A DNA stretch of 64,000 nucleotides from Mrakia gelida (GCA_024345305.1 BRON01000003.1:992001-1056000), one strand, 5' to 3'; counted from the first letter of the stretch, positions 1 through 11,297 are shown. Translations and numbers: made by a program. The notes: generated by a model from the sequence alone, not told the origin.

Positions 1-256
1 CAGCAGCACGATCCAGGTTCGTTTCCTCTCCCCGACCCCTCTTCTCCTTCGTTCGCCGACTGACCATTGCTCCCTCTCTCTTCCCTTTTTCCTCCTCCAG
101 CCCGAGTTCTCCCACCCCGACGACGTCTCCTCCGACAGCGCCGAGGAGGAGAACTGCCTCATCACCTGCCCGCCGAATTCGCAGTGCGCGCCCGAACAGT
201 GCTGCCCTCCTGGAGTGACTGCCGCTCCCATCATCTCTGGGGACGAGTCGGTATAG
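1..256 (+). CDS. Cys-rich protein, 3' end only
   Basis: This is the 3' end of a plus-strand gene whose start lies before the window. Exon 1..16 ends at a gttcgt donor, and the last exon runs 101..256 with stop TAG. The final 51 codons are acidic (SAEEEN) and then Cys-rich: NCLITCPPNSQC and EQCCPPG, giving five cysteines within about 20 residues, followed by a short polar tail. Such a clustered-Cys tail suits a secreted or cell-wall protein, and the next gene is also a secreted Cys-rich protein, but the signal peptide would be outside the window. The family is not recognised. Confidence 0.55.
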   Translation, partial: SSTIQVRFLSPTPLLLRSPTDHCSLSLPFFLLQPEFSHPDDVSSDSAEEENCLITCPPNSQCAPEQCCPPGVTAAPIISGDESV

Positions 257-1149
257 ATTTCTTTCTTCCCTTCCCTACTCTCGCTACCCAACCCTTGAAA
301 ATTCCCCTTTCGCCTCACAACCTACCCCTTACTTTGCACCGCACCCACCCTCCCTTCGTTTTTCCACTCCTCCCTCCCTTCTTTCGTTTTTCTTTCCTTT
401 CATGTATTAGGGTTCTCATTTTTGGCGGTGGACGATTCTCATCATGTATATCGCATTTTTCTTTTTCCTCTTCGTTTCGTCTGTTTCACCCCTTCTCGGG
501 AGCCGAAGAGAGGAACCAGGAGGTTGTTTCGACTTTTCGACGCGACGCGACAGCACTTTCTTCTCTCGTCGTTCTCACCATTCAGCACCACCCCTCTGCC
601 TCTCTTTCGGTACGTTCCTGTCTTATCTCTTCGCTGCACTTCGCTCATGTCCTTGTCGTCGTTCAAAATACTGACTCTCTTCGTTTCGGTTGGACGGTTT
701 TGTTTCGATCAGACAACCCCCCCCCTCATGGCCAGGAACCGAAGTCCTCCCTTCGTCCAGTTCCGTTTCGTTCTTTTCACTTTGTCGGCCCAGGTACGAG
801 ACGTTGGGTTTTAGGGGGTGGGGTCTCGGCATGGGGGAACAGGAGCAAGGGTTGAAAAGAGGGAAGCGAGGAAGGTTCTCCTCTTCAACCGACCACAACC
901 CTCCCCCTCCCCTCCTCTCCTCCCCCTTCTCCCATTTTCTCTTCCTCCCTTTCCCCTTTCTTGAAGACTCTTCTTGCTTCCCTCCTCCCCCTTGACATCA
1001 ACACCTACTCGCTTGCAGCAAAACCACACTCGCTCGACTCCTCCTCCCTCCCTCCCTCCCTCCCTCGTCGTACCTCTCCTCGCCCTCGTTCGCTCATCAC
1101 CTCCCTCCCTTCTTCACTACCACCACCTCCTCCTCCTTCTTTCCCAACC
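257..1149. other. Intergenic, 0.9 kb, pyrimidine-rich
   Basis: No convincing gene is seen. The stretch is strongly C/T-rich on the plus strand, with long CTCCCTCCCTCC-type runs just before 1150. It probably holds the upstream gene's 3' UTR and the promoter and leader of the CPL1-like gene. Open frames here are low-complexity and lack splice or homology support. Confidence 0.6.
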
Positions 1150-2830
1150 ATGCTCTTCGGACTTCCTCGACTCCTCCTCCCTCTCCTCCTCGCCACTCAA
1201 GTCGTCACCGCCGGAACCTCCTCGCCTCTCGTCGTTCCTGGTCAGGTCCGCTCCCTCTCGAACAGGACCACCCTCGACGGCTTGGAGCTTCGAAGGATCG
1301 GAGGAGGTGGAGGTAATGGAGGAGGAGGGAACGGCGGAGGAGGTGGAAACGGTGGTGGAGGAAACGGAGGAGGAGGGGGGAACGGAGGAGGAGGAGGAGG
1401 GGGGAACGGAGGAGGAGGAGGAGGGGGAGGAGGGACCGCTCCCCTCATCGACATATGTGCGGAAATCGACGTCGAACTCGTCGCTCTCGTTCGTAACGCT
1501 CTCGTCGGTGCCCTCGAAGGCATCTTGAAGCTCATCCAGCTCAACGTCGTCGCCAATCTGTTTGCTGCCCTTCGCGTCGACGTTCACCTCTGCTTGTGTA
1601 TCTCCGTCCTCGATGGTTCGTCTTTTTCCCTTCTCGTTTCCGCTTCGTCGCTGCTGGGAAGAGATACGAAACTCCTGCTGACCGTCCTCCCCTCTCTCCC
1701 CGTTTATTGTTTAGACTTCGTCAGCGACAGCCAAGGACTCGGTCTGTACGTCGACGCCAACGCGTTCGCTGGCTTGGACGCTGGAGACAAGGGCAAGATC
1801 GCAGCTGCTTTGAACGCTAAGGTCCGTCTTCCTCCCTCTCTATTCTCGCACCTCGTTTCTCGTCGAATATTTCCCCAGCCCTTACTGACGTCTCTCCTCT
1901 TTCCCTCGCTCTCGTTTTATCGTTCGCCAGATCCAAGCCACCCTCAACTCCGCCTCGCCCTCGCAGGTCTGCGAAGCTCCCGCTCACGGAACCCTCATCT
2001 CTCCCAGGAAGAAGTGCATCAACAACCACCTCCAGTGTCAACCTCAGGTGAGTCCCTCTCGCCTCGTCTTCCTTCGACCCTCTCGCGAAACGAGAATCCT
2101 CGCTGATTCGACGCGTCTCTTTCTCTCCTCTTCTGCCCACAGTGCACCTACCCCTTCGTCCCCACCATCCCCAACTCCATCCCTCTCATCTGCAAATGTC
2201 CCTCCCCCTTCATCCTCGTCGGATCCGTCTGCGCCTGCCCTGCTCCCCTCGTCGACCTCGGATCCGGTCGAGGTTGCGGCTGCCCTGCCAACAAACCCTT
2301 CGACTGCGACACCTTCTGCTCCTCCACCGCTTGCCCCGTCCCTTCGCCGATCTCCAACGTGCCTACGCGTCGTCAGCACGAGAGGAGGAACAGGAGGGAG
2401 TTGAGGAAGGCGGAGCTTTGCAACAAGAGGGGAGGGTGGACGGCTTGTCCTACGGAGGCGAGGTTTGGAGGGGCGATCAAGGGTGGGCAGAGCGTGTTGG
2501 GGATGGATGGGTGGGAGTGTGTGGAGACGGATAGGAGACTTGATGTTTGTGAGTGATACCTCCCTCTTGTCCTTCTTCTTTCTCTTGCTCGATGGGCGGG
2601 CACGACGAACTTCGCTGACCCTCAACTCGACGCGTTTCGTTGTTCGTTCTCGTTCAGGCGGTGGCTGCTCCTCTCCTCTCCCCGGTCTCCCTCAAGGAAT
2701 CGACTGCTCCGCCCTCCCTGGAACCTCCTCCGTCGAATGCGTCGCGGGAGAATGCCTCGTCGCGTCGTGCCTCAAGGGATGGGTCAAGAACTTCGATGGG
2801 AACGGTTGTGTCCCTCTTCGACGTCGATAA
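1150..2830 (+). CDS. Secreted CPL1/priA-like Cys-rich protein with Gly-rich linker
   Basis: Exons 1150..1615, 1715..1821, 1931..2047, 2143..2548 and 2658..2830 give about 422 aa. The start is chosen because MLFGLPRLLLPLLLATQVVTA is a clean signal peptide. Next comes a GGGGGN-type glycine repeat (about residues 51-95), then a moderately hydrophobic stretch, then two Cys-rich blocks. The last exon has the pattern of the CPL1-like domain of basidiomycete secreted proteins (Cryptococcus CPL1, Lentinula priA): SSVECVAGECLVASCLKGW, then DGNGC. The splice at 2548/2658 rebuilds a TGC cysteine codon, supporting the model. The product is probably exported to the cell surface or medium. Its molecular role is unknown; family assignment is from motif memory. 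Confidence 0.75.
1301..1434 (+). repeat. In-frame Gly-Asn coding repeat
   Basis: An imperfect GGA/GGN trinucleotide tract inside the first exon of the CPL1-like gene encodes runs of four to nine glycines separated by single Asn. It is purine-rich on the coding strand and is a likely hotspot for length variation between strains. Confidence 0.85.
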
Positions 2831-3242
2831 ACCCTCCTCTCCCAATTCCCTCCCCCCCCTCTTCTTTCCTTTTAGTTTTTGGGTTCTTTCGCTCGCTTTC
2901 TTTCCCTCTTTACACAACTGTCCCTATCTCTTTACCTGTTCACCCTCGCTCATATACACAACCCACCCTCGCTTGTTGCTCGTCTCGCTACACTCCTAAT
3001 TCGCTGCCTCTCGCTCGCCTTGCTTTTGTTTTCCATCGCTTTATCCACTCACTCTCCCTCTCTTTTGTTTTTTGCTTACCCACACGCACACGCCCTTGCT
3101 TTTTCTGCCTCCCTCAAACAGGATTTGATGTTCCTCCTCTACAGTATCTAGTGCGAGTCGAAACGAAAGAAAGTACAAGTACGAAGAGCTCGACGCCGAC
3201 GCGTTCGTGAACCGCGACTCTCTAAGCCCTCCTCAAGCCCTT
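2831..3242. other. Convergent intergenic region
   Basis: This lies between two genes that end facing each other. It is T/C-rich on the plus strand, as expected of 3' UTRs. No further gene is seen. Confidence 0.55.
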
Positions 3243-4704
3243 CTACCCCTGCCCGTGCGTCGTCCTGAGGTGCCGAGCTATGACCTCCATCTCGAGAGCG
3301 GCGAAAGAGCAGAGCTGCTCGGGACATCTTGGAAGGACGAACGAACGAAGACGAGGAAGCGAGCGAGCGACGCGTCAGTTTTGACTCTCGTTGAGCTGCT
3401 TCGTTTGATAAGAAGGTAAGCGATACGAACCTGATCGTAGTAGAGCCAGAGAAAGTCGGAGGTGGTGATACAGCTCCAATAGGGACGGGTCTGGGTGTCG
3501 ATTCCATCGCGAACGGATCGTCCTCTTCGTCCTCCTCCTCTTCTTCCTCGCTGTGGGACGGAAGTCGCGTCGCCTCCGCCGAGACGGACCTCCTCGTCGA
3601 GACGGGATTGCTGGGAGGAGAGAGGGAGTCTGGTCGACCGACCGGAGAGGTCTCGAGGGTCCTCCGAGGCTGAGAAGTGGATGAAAGGGAACGTTGTTGA
3701 GGAGGGGGAGCCGACGAAGACTGATGCTGAGGGGATGGACGTCGGGGAGGGCTGAAGCTTGTGGCTAAGGCGAAAGGGAGGGGCTGGTTAGGATGGTGGA
3801 GGGATGGGGGTCGGAAGTCGCTGTCGAAGTGAGGAGGTTCGAGGAGCGGGTGGGAGGAAGGTTGTTGACCCAGAGTCCACGACGACGACGACGAGCCCAT
3901 GTCCATTCCCGCTTCCCTGAACAGCCCTTGCTCGAACTCCCTCCTAGCAGCCGCGTCTTCAGCCCACGCTCGATAGCCCTCCTGCATCCCCTCGAACGAA
4001 GGTCTTCCTCCTCCTCCTGCTCCAACTCCGACGCGTCGAGCGCCGCTAATTCTGGGTTCGACGACCATCGACGGCCGTTGTTGGGGAGGTGGATACTGAG
4101 GATACGGTCCAGGTTGACGGGAAGGGATGCTGAGACCGAGTCCGATGGGAGCGAGAGGGATGGGGAGGTTGGCATGAGAGGAGGAAGGGGGAGGACGAAT
4201 GCGAGGAGGAGGGACGCGTCCCAATGCTCGTCTCGACGAAAGGGGAGCGAAGTCGGCGGATGAGGGGGTTCCGAGAGGGAAGAAGAGATCTTGATCTATC
4301 GGTTGGACAGGAAGTCTGGATCCCTCGAAGCGACCCTCTTCTTGCTGCTCGTCCGTTCGAGGCCTTTTGGAAGATCTCGAGCTCGGGGATGAGCGAGAGC
4401 GGGGAGTCGAAGGGACGAGCTCCCAGACGTCGTCCAGCTTCGCCCCTACAGCGACGGAGGGGCCAAACCAAGGCGGTGAGGTGGTCGTGATGTTAGTGGG
4501 AGTGGGAGGGTAGTAGATGGGTTGACTGGCGTTTGCGAAGGAGGAGGAGGAGGTTCGAATCGTTAACGGTCCTAGGGAGAAGGAAGGTTAAACAAAAACG
4601 AGAAGTCAGCTCGAGGGCGAAGATGAAAGGAAGCAGGACGGAAAGGGCTCACTTTCGTACTCTGCGTAAGGCCGAGGAGAAGAGTATCCTCTGGATTGAG
4701 GCAT
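3243..4704 (-). CDS. Hypothetical Pro/Ser-rich, probably nuclear protein
   Basis: Exons on the minus strand are 4653..4704, 3431..4571 and 3243..3327, giving 425 aa. The sequence is disordered and rich in Pro, Ser and Arg. It has a possible nuclear signal (SSKRPRTDEQQ), an ordered-looking helical stretch (EGYRAWAEDAAARREFEQGL), an acidic run EEEEEEDEEDD, and a short last exon RCPEQLCSFAALEMEVIARH. No domain is recognised. The start MPQSRGYSSPRPY follows a pyrimidine-rich leader. An in-frame ATG at 4854 (MFRTSTPFF) would add 50 residues, and a spliced leader exon seems to end near 4974. It may be a regulatory protein, but that is a guess from composition and the putative nuclear signal. Confidence 0.55.
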
Positions 4705-5563
4705 TGAAGATGGTGGTTGAGGGGGAAGAAGGAAGGAAGAAAAGAAGGGACGGAAAGAACCCCACGACGCTAGGGGTGTTTCGACCACCACACTCCGCTT
4801 CACGAACTGCCGAGGCTTGCCGGACAAGAAGAAAGGTGTAGAAGTTCTGAACATCTCGAGATGCGATGGGAGAGGAGACGAGATTTAAAGTCAGAGTGAG
4901 CGAGAGGATCGACGAGGGAAAGGACAGCGACGCGTGAGAAAACGAACTCGAGAGCTCACCTTGATCAGCAGAGCACTCGACCGCCAAACAGGTTTCATAC
5001 AGCCGACCGGAGCCAAGAAGGAATCCAAATGGACCTGGAACTTCCCCTGAAGGTGGACGGGGAGATGGGTGGCTGATTTCGAGCTTGGAGTAGCGAGCGA
5101 AGTTTGGCGATCGCGACGACGCGTCGAGCAGCTTGACGACGCTCTCTTGAGAGCTTGGAGCCGACTCAGGACAGAATGAACAAGGAAGAGAAAAATCAGT
5201 CGCTGCGAGTTTCCGAGAGAGGAGCGAGTCCTGTATCGAAGGGAGGAAGGAAGAGGAGGCGGGCGAAAGCAAGATCCCTCATTCGCTGCTGGGTTGGACG
5301 AGCAGGCTTGCCAGTGCTGAGACGCGACGATGGTTTGCTGGTTCACTGCGTATCTGAGGCCGGAGAGTCAATGAAGCGAGGAGGTGGGGACACGAAGGGA
5401 AGAGAGAAGGAAGCAGGGAGGAAACTCGTACTCGCCTCGAACGCCGACGCTTCAGCCCAACGAACAGCCTTCCCTTCCTCCCACCACACAGCTCGCACCT
5501 TCTCCTCAACTCCCAAGCCGTCTTGCAGTCCACGACCCAATTCAGTGCTTCTAAGCAGCATTA
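4705..5563. other. Leader/intergenic region of about 0.86 kb
   Basis: This holds the promoter and probably a spliced 5' leader of the minus-strand gene ending at 3243 (a donor-like ggtgagctc on the minus strand near 4970, acceptor near 4855), plus the 3' side of PET117. An open stretch on the minus strand near 4975-5160 reads plausibly (SKLEISHPSPRPPSGEVPG) and could be extra 5' coding sequence, but I cannot anchor a start. Confidence 0.4.
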
Positions 5564-6443
5564 TCATTCCCTATTCCCCACTCCCTGTTCCCGTGAGAGT
5601 TTCTTGTCCCTCTCCTGACTTCGTTCGAAGTCCATCTGCCTTTCCAGCCGATCCCTGGCCTTCTGCTCGTCTGTTCTCGATCCAGGTAAGGCTGCCACCG
5701 GTGCGTCAAATCCTCGTATGCTCTGCGGCACTGGCGATCTTGACGAGGCGGGGGAAGAGGAGTCGTAGGCGAGGGTGGTGAGGGATCCGGTTCCTCCGCC
5801 GTCGGCTTTGTCGAGAGCTCGTTGTTCTCGACGGAGTTTGTCTTTTACGACTCCTTGATACATGTTCTGATAAGGTAGACGGTAATCGGCCAGGAGGAAA
5901 CTGGGTCAGCGAGGTTTCAAGGTGACGAAGGGGAAAGAGGAAGAGTGGGAGGGCCGAAGAAGGGAAGGACGAGTGAGATTGAATCGAGCTCAACATGCCG
6001 CCTGTAGAGCCTCCAGGGTCGATGAAATCCGTTAAGGACGACACAGATACTCCTACAAGCTCTCTGACACTCGAATCAAGTGCTTCGGAGGTGAAGAGCC
6101 TACTACAGCGGTCTTTTCCTCGAGCTCAAAAAGAACGAGCTCACCTCCTCCCTCCCTTCCTCCCGCCCTTCGACCTTCGTCGTCCCTCAAACGTGCTCTC
6201 CCTCCGCTCTTCCGACAAAGCGGAAGCAGTCAAAGCCCTCCTCTCCAGCTCAGCCTCCCTCCAACGTCGAGATTTTCGCCTCGGAACGACCCGATCTCGA
6301 TCCGAGGACGAACGAGAAGGGCGAAGAAGAAGGGAAGGTCGACTCACCTCCGATTCAACCTTTTGAGCATAGTGAACCCCGATGATCGTCACAATCGTAA
6401 CAAAGATGCTTCCTCCGAGAGTCCTTTTGGCGGCGACAGACAT
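5564..6443 (-). CDS. PET117: Cytochrome c oxidase assembly protein PET117
   Basis: Exons 6348..6443 and 5564..5866 give 132 aa. PET117 is a small mitochondrial inner-membrane-associated factor needed to assemble complex IV, linked to heme A synthesis by Cox15. The N-terminus MSVAAKRTLGGSIFVTIVTI is one hydrophobic segment, followed by the family signature GVHYAQKVESE joined across the intron to NMYQGVVKDKLR. This matches the yeast order VHY..Q..E......QGxxKD without gaps. The remainder is charged and variable (SREQGVGNRE end). The intron is 481 nt, long for this genome, but the join is exact and in frame. Confidence is high for exon 1 and the start of exon 2, lower for the variable C-terminus. 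Confidence 0.88.
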
Positions 6444-6712
6444 GAAGAGGAGAGAAAAAGTGGGAGAGGAGGAGGAGGTTTGAGGAGAGGCTGGTCGTTG
6501 AAGAGAAGGAGGAGGGAGGGAAGCTCTCTCGGCCTCGAAGGCTTCGAAATCGGACCTCCGTCTTTCGACGCGACTGGTTTTTGATCTGGGAGGTTGTGCG
6601 AAGAGGTTTATAGATCGTGAAGAAGCTGTCGTATCAAGTGAGAAGTCGGCGTGCTAAGAAATGTTGGTACAGAGTCGTCGTCGAAAGGAAAGGCAAAGCT
6701 CGTCGTCCTCGT

Positions 6713-9054
6713 TCAGTAACCGTCCGAATCGTACTCTCCGTCGTACTCCTCGAAGCCGTCCCAGAATCCGCTGAACATTCCGTAGGCGTATCTTCTGGGA
6801 GGCTTGGGCTTGGCGACCTTGAGACTGATGAAGGGAAAGGAAAGGACGAGCGAGTCGAGTCAGCGATGGTCGAGCCCACGCGTCCTCGAGACGAGAAGGA
6901 GAAGAGACGGAAAGTGGGAGTACTGACGTTCCGTTCTTGACCATGGTCGCATGGGCTGATACGAGATAGGAGAGTCGAGGAAGGGAAGAAGGAGTCAGTT
7001 TCCGAGACGAGCGAACTGTCGACGAGGTTTCGACCCTCGCTCGTACTTACCCTTCTCCTTTCGGACTTTGAGCTTGTCCAGCCTCTCCTGGTGACCAGCT
7101 GCTCCTCCATGACTTCGCAGAGAGAGAGCTTCGACCGCCGACTTGATGTAGCTGCGAGAGAAGGTGCGAAAGCGCGCGAGATCGTCAGCGTCGCCGCAGA
7201 AACGAACGCGACGGCTCTGATCACGAACTGTTTCTGAGCTCCGTAGGACTTTCCGGCGTACTGAAGTAGCATGAGAGGGGGAGTAACAAGTCAGAACAAA
7301 GACGTCGAGAGAGGAGAGACGAGGAGAACGAGCTCGGTCAACTTACCTCTCGAACCAACGGCAAGGCGGCGAGCTCGCGGTCAGTGACCTTGTAGATCTT
7401 CTTGGCGTCCGTCTTAGTAATCCGAGGCTTGTTCACGACATCGACAATGATGCTGTTCAAAGAAGAACGGATGGAGACTGAGCTCGCGACGACGTTCGGA
7501 ACTCGAACAAGAGGACGTACCTTCTCCAAGCGGAAGCCCAGGGATCTCGAGTAGTCGGAGCAGGAAGAGTAGGGGCGGCAGGTCTCCTGTATCCCTGAGT
7601 GTGAGGGTTGGTGATCGAGGGAGAGACACTGGAAGCAACGCGATGAAGGAGAACATCGTCAGCAACGACGCGACGCGACGTGAGAAGCGTACGACTCATG
7701 AACGTACTGATTCTCCGGCTTGACCCTGACGAGAAGACTTATGAAGGTCAGTTTCGATTCCGAGAGAGGAGAGGGAGGGTTAAGACTCACCATAACCCGT
7801 AGACGTCGACGTGCTGCTGGAGCATCGACTCGATCCTCTTCGACACACCCCAGTCTCCCTCGGCGGTGGGATAAGGGTAGTAGATGGAGTAGGACCTGGG
7901 GTAGACCACCTCACCAGCCGCCGTAGCAGTCTCAACCCTTTCCTTCTCAGCAGCTTCGAAGGTCTCCCTCCCCTTCACCCACTCGGCGACAGCATGAGCG
8001 TCGTTCGTCTCAACCTCCAGCTTGAACCCCTCTCGTTTCCCTTCCCTCTCCGCTTCCAACAGCTTCAAGAGCTCACTCCTCTGCTTCTCCTGCTGAGTCT
8101 TCCCGTCCTTCTCCCACTCCTCGTTCGAAACTCCCCATCCGTCTCGAGGGAGAGCCGACGAGGAGAAGATGCGTCGTGCTTCATTCCAACTTCTGGTGGT
8201 AGGTCCGATGAAGGATTGCGTGGCGTAGTAGGAGAGCTTTCCGTCGTAGCTGATGGTAGTGAGATGAGCGGGAAGTCGGTGGTAGGGGTTCTTGCTGTGG
8301 TAGAGGACTTGGAAGACCACTGGGTTTGAGACGCGAAGAGAGGGAACGAGCCGGGGCAAGGATGGAAGGTCATGATTTGCGACCTTGGGTTGAGAAGGTT
8401 TCGAAGAGATGTAGGCTTACCGTCTCGGTAGCATGTTCTGAAGTAGCGACAGGTGGCCGAGAGAGCGAGATGATCTCGAAGCTGCAGCAATCGCAAGAAG
8501 GGGAGGAGGAAGGGAAAGGTCGAGGTGAGCTCCGACTCCTTCGATCCTCCCTCCTCCTCCTCCACATCGCCCTCCTGCTCCTTCATTTTCAACCCAGCAC
8601 TCACATCCAAGTCAGAGTCGATGGAGATGATCTGAATGAAGGTAAGAGTGGAGCAAGATCAGCGAGACTTCTTCCCAAACTCGCAGAGAAACGAGGTGGA
8701 TCAGGTGCGGGAGGGAGATGGATGGAAGCTCGAGCTCACCATGTCGAGCACTTCGACAGGGAATCGTCCCAAGGGATCATCTCCTTCCTTCCACTCTTGG
8801 ATATCCTTCCAGACGGCGACCTTCTTGACGAGAGGCTTCTTCTCCTTCTTGGCCTTCTTCTTAGCAGGAAGGAGGGGAGCCTTTGGAGCGAGAGTCGAGT
8901 CGACCTCCTCGCCGAAGCTGGGATCGTCCTTCTCGTCGTCCTGTTGCTCCTCTTCCTCGTCCTCGTCTTCGTCTCGGTTCTTCCTCTTCAGAGGGTTCTC
9001 CGATAGAGCTGCTGCGGCTGAGGCGGATGCGACGGGTCCTTCTTGAGTCTTCAT
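6713..9054 (-). CDS. F-box protein with XPA-C-like C-terminal domain, copy A
   Basis: Eleven exons: 8740..9054, 8605..8631, 8421..8481, 7791..8319, 7708..7725, 7521..7628, 7347..7452, 7229..7260, 7051..7151, 6928..6955 and 6713..6824; 478 aa. Residues 1-85 are acidic then Lys-rich (PAKKKAKKEKKPLVKK). An F-box follows at about 95-135 (GRFPVEVLDM, LRDHLALSATCRYFRTCYRD). A conserved middle region contains DGWGVSNEEWE and ends in VYGLW. The C-terminal half has DPWASAWRR, then NKPRITKTDAKKIYKVTD, then HYIKSAVEALSLRSHGG and a basic KLKVRKEK helix. This resembles the XPA C-terminal DNA-binding domain (TKTEAK..Y.L.D..L) but has no CxxC zinc finger. F-box proteins normally link substrates to SCF ubiquitin ligase; what this one binds is unknown. 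Two paralogs lie at 23.6-29.5 kb. Confidence 0.8.
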
Positions 9055-9324
9055 ATCGAGAAGGGGGAGTGGAGTTGGGAGGGAGAGCAGAGGACGAGAC
9101 GAGATCGACCTCCCCTGACCTCGGAGTGGCGCAGCTTCGTCGCGTCGTTGCGCTCGCATTTTTTTTCGCAGAGAATGTTTTCGAAGAGCATGAGACGGGA
9201 TCAGATGGTTGTATCGTAGTGTTACTAGATGTAAGAAAAGAGAAGGACCGAAAAAGGTAGGCGAGACAAAGGCGTCGTCGAAGAAAAAGAGCGCGACTTG
9301 ACCTGAACAAAGCAAGTCCCAGTC

Positions 9325-10998
9325 TCACTCAGCATCGACGATGAACTTTCTGAACCAATTCTCCTCTTGATCGAGAGTCTCTTCGAAAGCCTGGAGAAAC
9401 AAGACCAAAGCCGCGAAGAGAAACGACGAGAAGATCAGCTCGACGCGTCGCGAGTCTTCAACGGCCGATATATCTCTCTCTACCTCGTGACTCACCTTCT
9501 TAATCTCTGGAACATGTAGAGCAGGTCGAGCAGCGAAGCCATGGACTGTTCCGGGGTAGCGACGGTACTCGAACGAGCCAGGAGTCTGGTTGGAGGAGTG
9601 GTACGCGATGATCTTCTCCTGCTTCTCGAGACCGCAGCTGTCGTCCTCTGATGAAAAAAAAACACAAGAGGACCAAGTTGGAAAGAAATAGATGAGATTA
9701 GTCAAGCAGCTGCGGGTGAGACTACGACGGCGAGAGGGAAGGAGATCGGAAGCGCGACGCGACGCGACGACCCTGACCTTCTGCAAAAATCCAGGACGAT
9801 GGAACCGTCTTGATTGCAGTCGTGCACTGCTCGTCAGCTGTGGAAAAGAAAAAGAGCAGCGAAGGCGATCAGTCTCGGGACACAGATGACGGGACGGGAC
9901 AAGGTCGAAAGAGGAGGAGAGAGAAACGAACTGAGCGGGCCAGGGTGAGCGATGACGATGGTCTCCAGCAGCCCAGGAATCATAGCAGATCGTACCGCGT
10001 AGATTCCTCCAGCGCAGAGTCTTTGCGCGACCAGGGTCAGCGATTGAGGAAGAAGAGAGCGAGGCGAGAGCGCGCGCGCGACAAGAAAAAGAGAAACACA
10101 AACTCACCCAAGAGCACCGAGATGCGTGAGCTTCTTATCCTCTCGCAGCTCCCTCAAGAACTGATCGAGGTCACATATGAATCGGCTTCGTCAGCATCTG
10201 AGGCGTCGAAAGAGTTTCGTACAGTCTGGGCGTGCGACGAACCTTCTCGACCTTGACCATTCGCGTGTCGGCTCCCTTGATGATCGAGAAGACTTTGGGG
10301 ACGTTAGGAATAGCTGTCGCGATGTTTATGATCTTGGTGAGGATCCCAGAGTTGGCAAAAGGGGAGGGAGCTGTCGTACTGTCCTTGAGGAAGGGCATGA
10401 GGACGGATTCGGGGACGTGTCGACCCTGCGCGACGAGGAAGAAGCGTGATGAGCTTACTCCTTCTGAAGCATTGAAGCCCACCGAGTCGATTTGAACGTA
10501 CCTCGAGGAAATCGGGACAGTAGACGTTGATGCCGAGGCGTTGAGAAAGCACGTCTGAGGTGATCTGGCGCGAGCGCGGAAAGCGAACGCGACGAACAAA
10601 GTTCAGCTCTCGTCTCGAGACTCCCCTCGCCATCTCTATTCACGTCTTCCCAAACTCACCTTGGGGTTCTTGATTCCCAATCCAAACGCGTCGTAGAACA
10701 GAACGACGGCCCTTCCTTCCTTGAGTTCCTTCGGAGCAGCAGGCGTCGCGACGTACACGTCGAACCCTCCGAGCTTCACCATCGTTCCTTTGGGCTGTCC
10801 TTCGAACCTGGAAGCGAAAGAAGACACCATTAGTCTCTCCAAGTCTCTGGGAAAGCTGCTCGAGGTCCAAAAACAATCACGAAGGAAGGACAGAGCTCAA
10901 ACTGACTCGTTTCCTTTCAGGCAGCAGTCCGAGAGACCGTACCCCTTCGCCGCTGGTAGAGTCTGGGTTGACGGATCGGGGAGAGGGATAGCAGACAT
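9325..10998 (-). CDS. Dienelactone hydrolase family protein
   Basis: Nine exons: 10907..10998, 10660..10807, 10502..10564, 10243..10425, 10108..10160, 9932..10020, 9778..9837, 9496..9647 and 9325..9390; 301 aa, a little longer than the roughly 240-aa bacterial enzymes. It is an alpha/beta hydrolase. The N-terminus has KGYGLSDCCLKGNEFEGQ and the strand VVLFYDAFGLG. The nucleophile elbow GLCAGG (G-x-C-x-G-G, Cys nucleophile) appears only when the 9932..10020 exon is joined. The acid follows in FAEEDDSCG and the histidine in YPGTVHGFAARP. Family members cleave dienelactones in aromatic catabolism, but many fungal ones have unknown ester or lactone substrates. No aromatic-pathway genes are nearby, so the substrate is open. 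Confidence 0.88.
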
Positions 10999-11077
10999 GC
11001 TTGAGACTAGACTTGAGGTCGAATGACTTGCTTGAGGAGGGAGAATGTGGTTGGAAGAAGAAAAGCAAAGAAAGATC

Positions 11078-11098
11078 TCGGGCTCAACGCGAGCCCGA
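11078..11098. repeat. Short perfect inverted repeat
   Basis: TCGGGCTC and GAGCCCGA flank a 5-nt loop, an 8-bp GC-rich hairpin in the gap between the hydrolase start and the tetraspanin stop. It could lie in the hydrolase leader or the tetraspanin 3' UTR, both on the minus strand. No known element is recognised. Confidence 0.5.
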
Positions 11099-11297
11099 TG
11101 CCTTTTGACTCGACCTTTCGACCGGTGTGTATTTCGAGAAAGATGCATATAGGTACTAGAGATGAGTCTGGACTGAGAAGAAGCTAGAATGAGAAGAAGC
11201 TATAAGAAAACGGCTGAAACGAAAAGAGAGAAGACGAAACTGAACGGACGGAAAAGGAAAAACAACAACAATCAACCATACCAAAACAACTCTCTCC

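Noticed and set aside
3148..4224. Reading the minus-strand gene as one unspliced frame starting at 4224 and ending at 3148
   Set aside because: The codon at 4224 is TTG, the frame stays open far upstream to 4571, and clear donor and acceptor sites at 3430/3328 change the 3' end to 3243.
7452..7628. Calling the F-box family true XPA repair proteins
   Set aside because: Only the C-terminal DNA-binding-like segment matches. The zinc finger and the RPA-binding parts of XPA are absent and an F-box is present.
8326..9006. Long plus-strand open frames opposite F-box copy A (and similar ones opposite other genes)
   Set aside because: They are antisense shadows produced by GC-rich coding sequence. 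They run across the real splice sites and have low-complexity translations.
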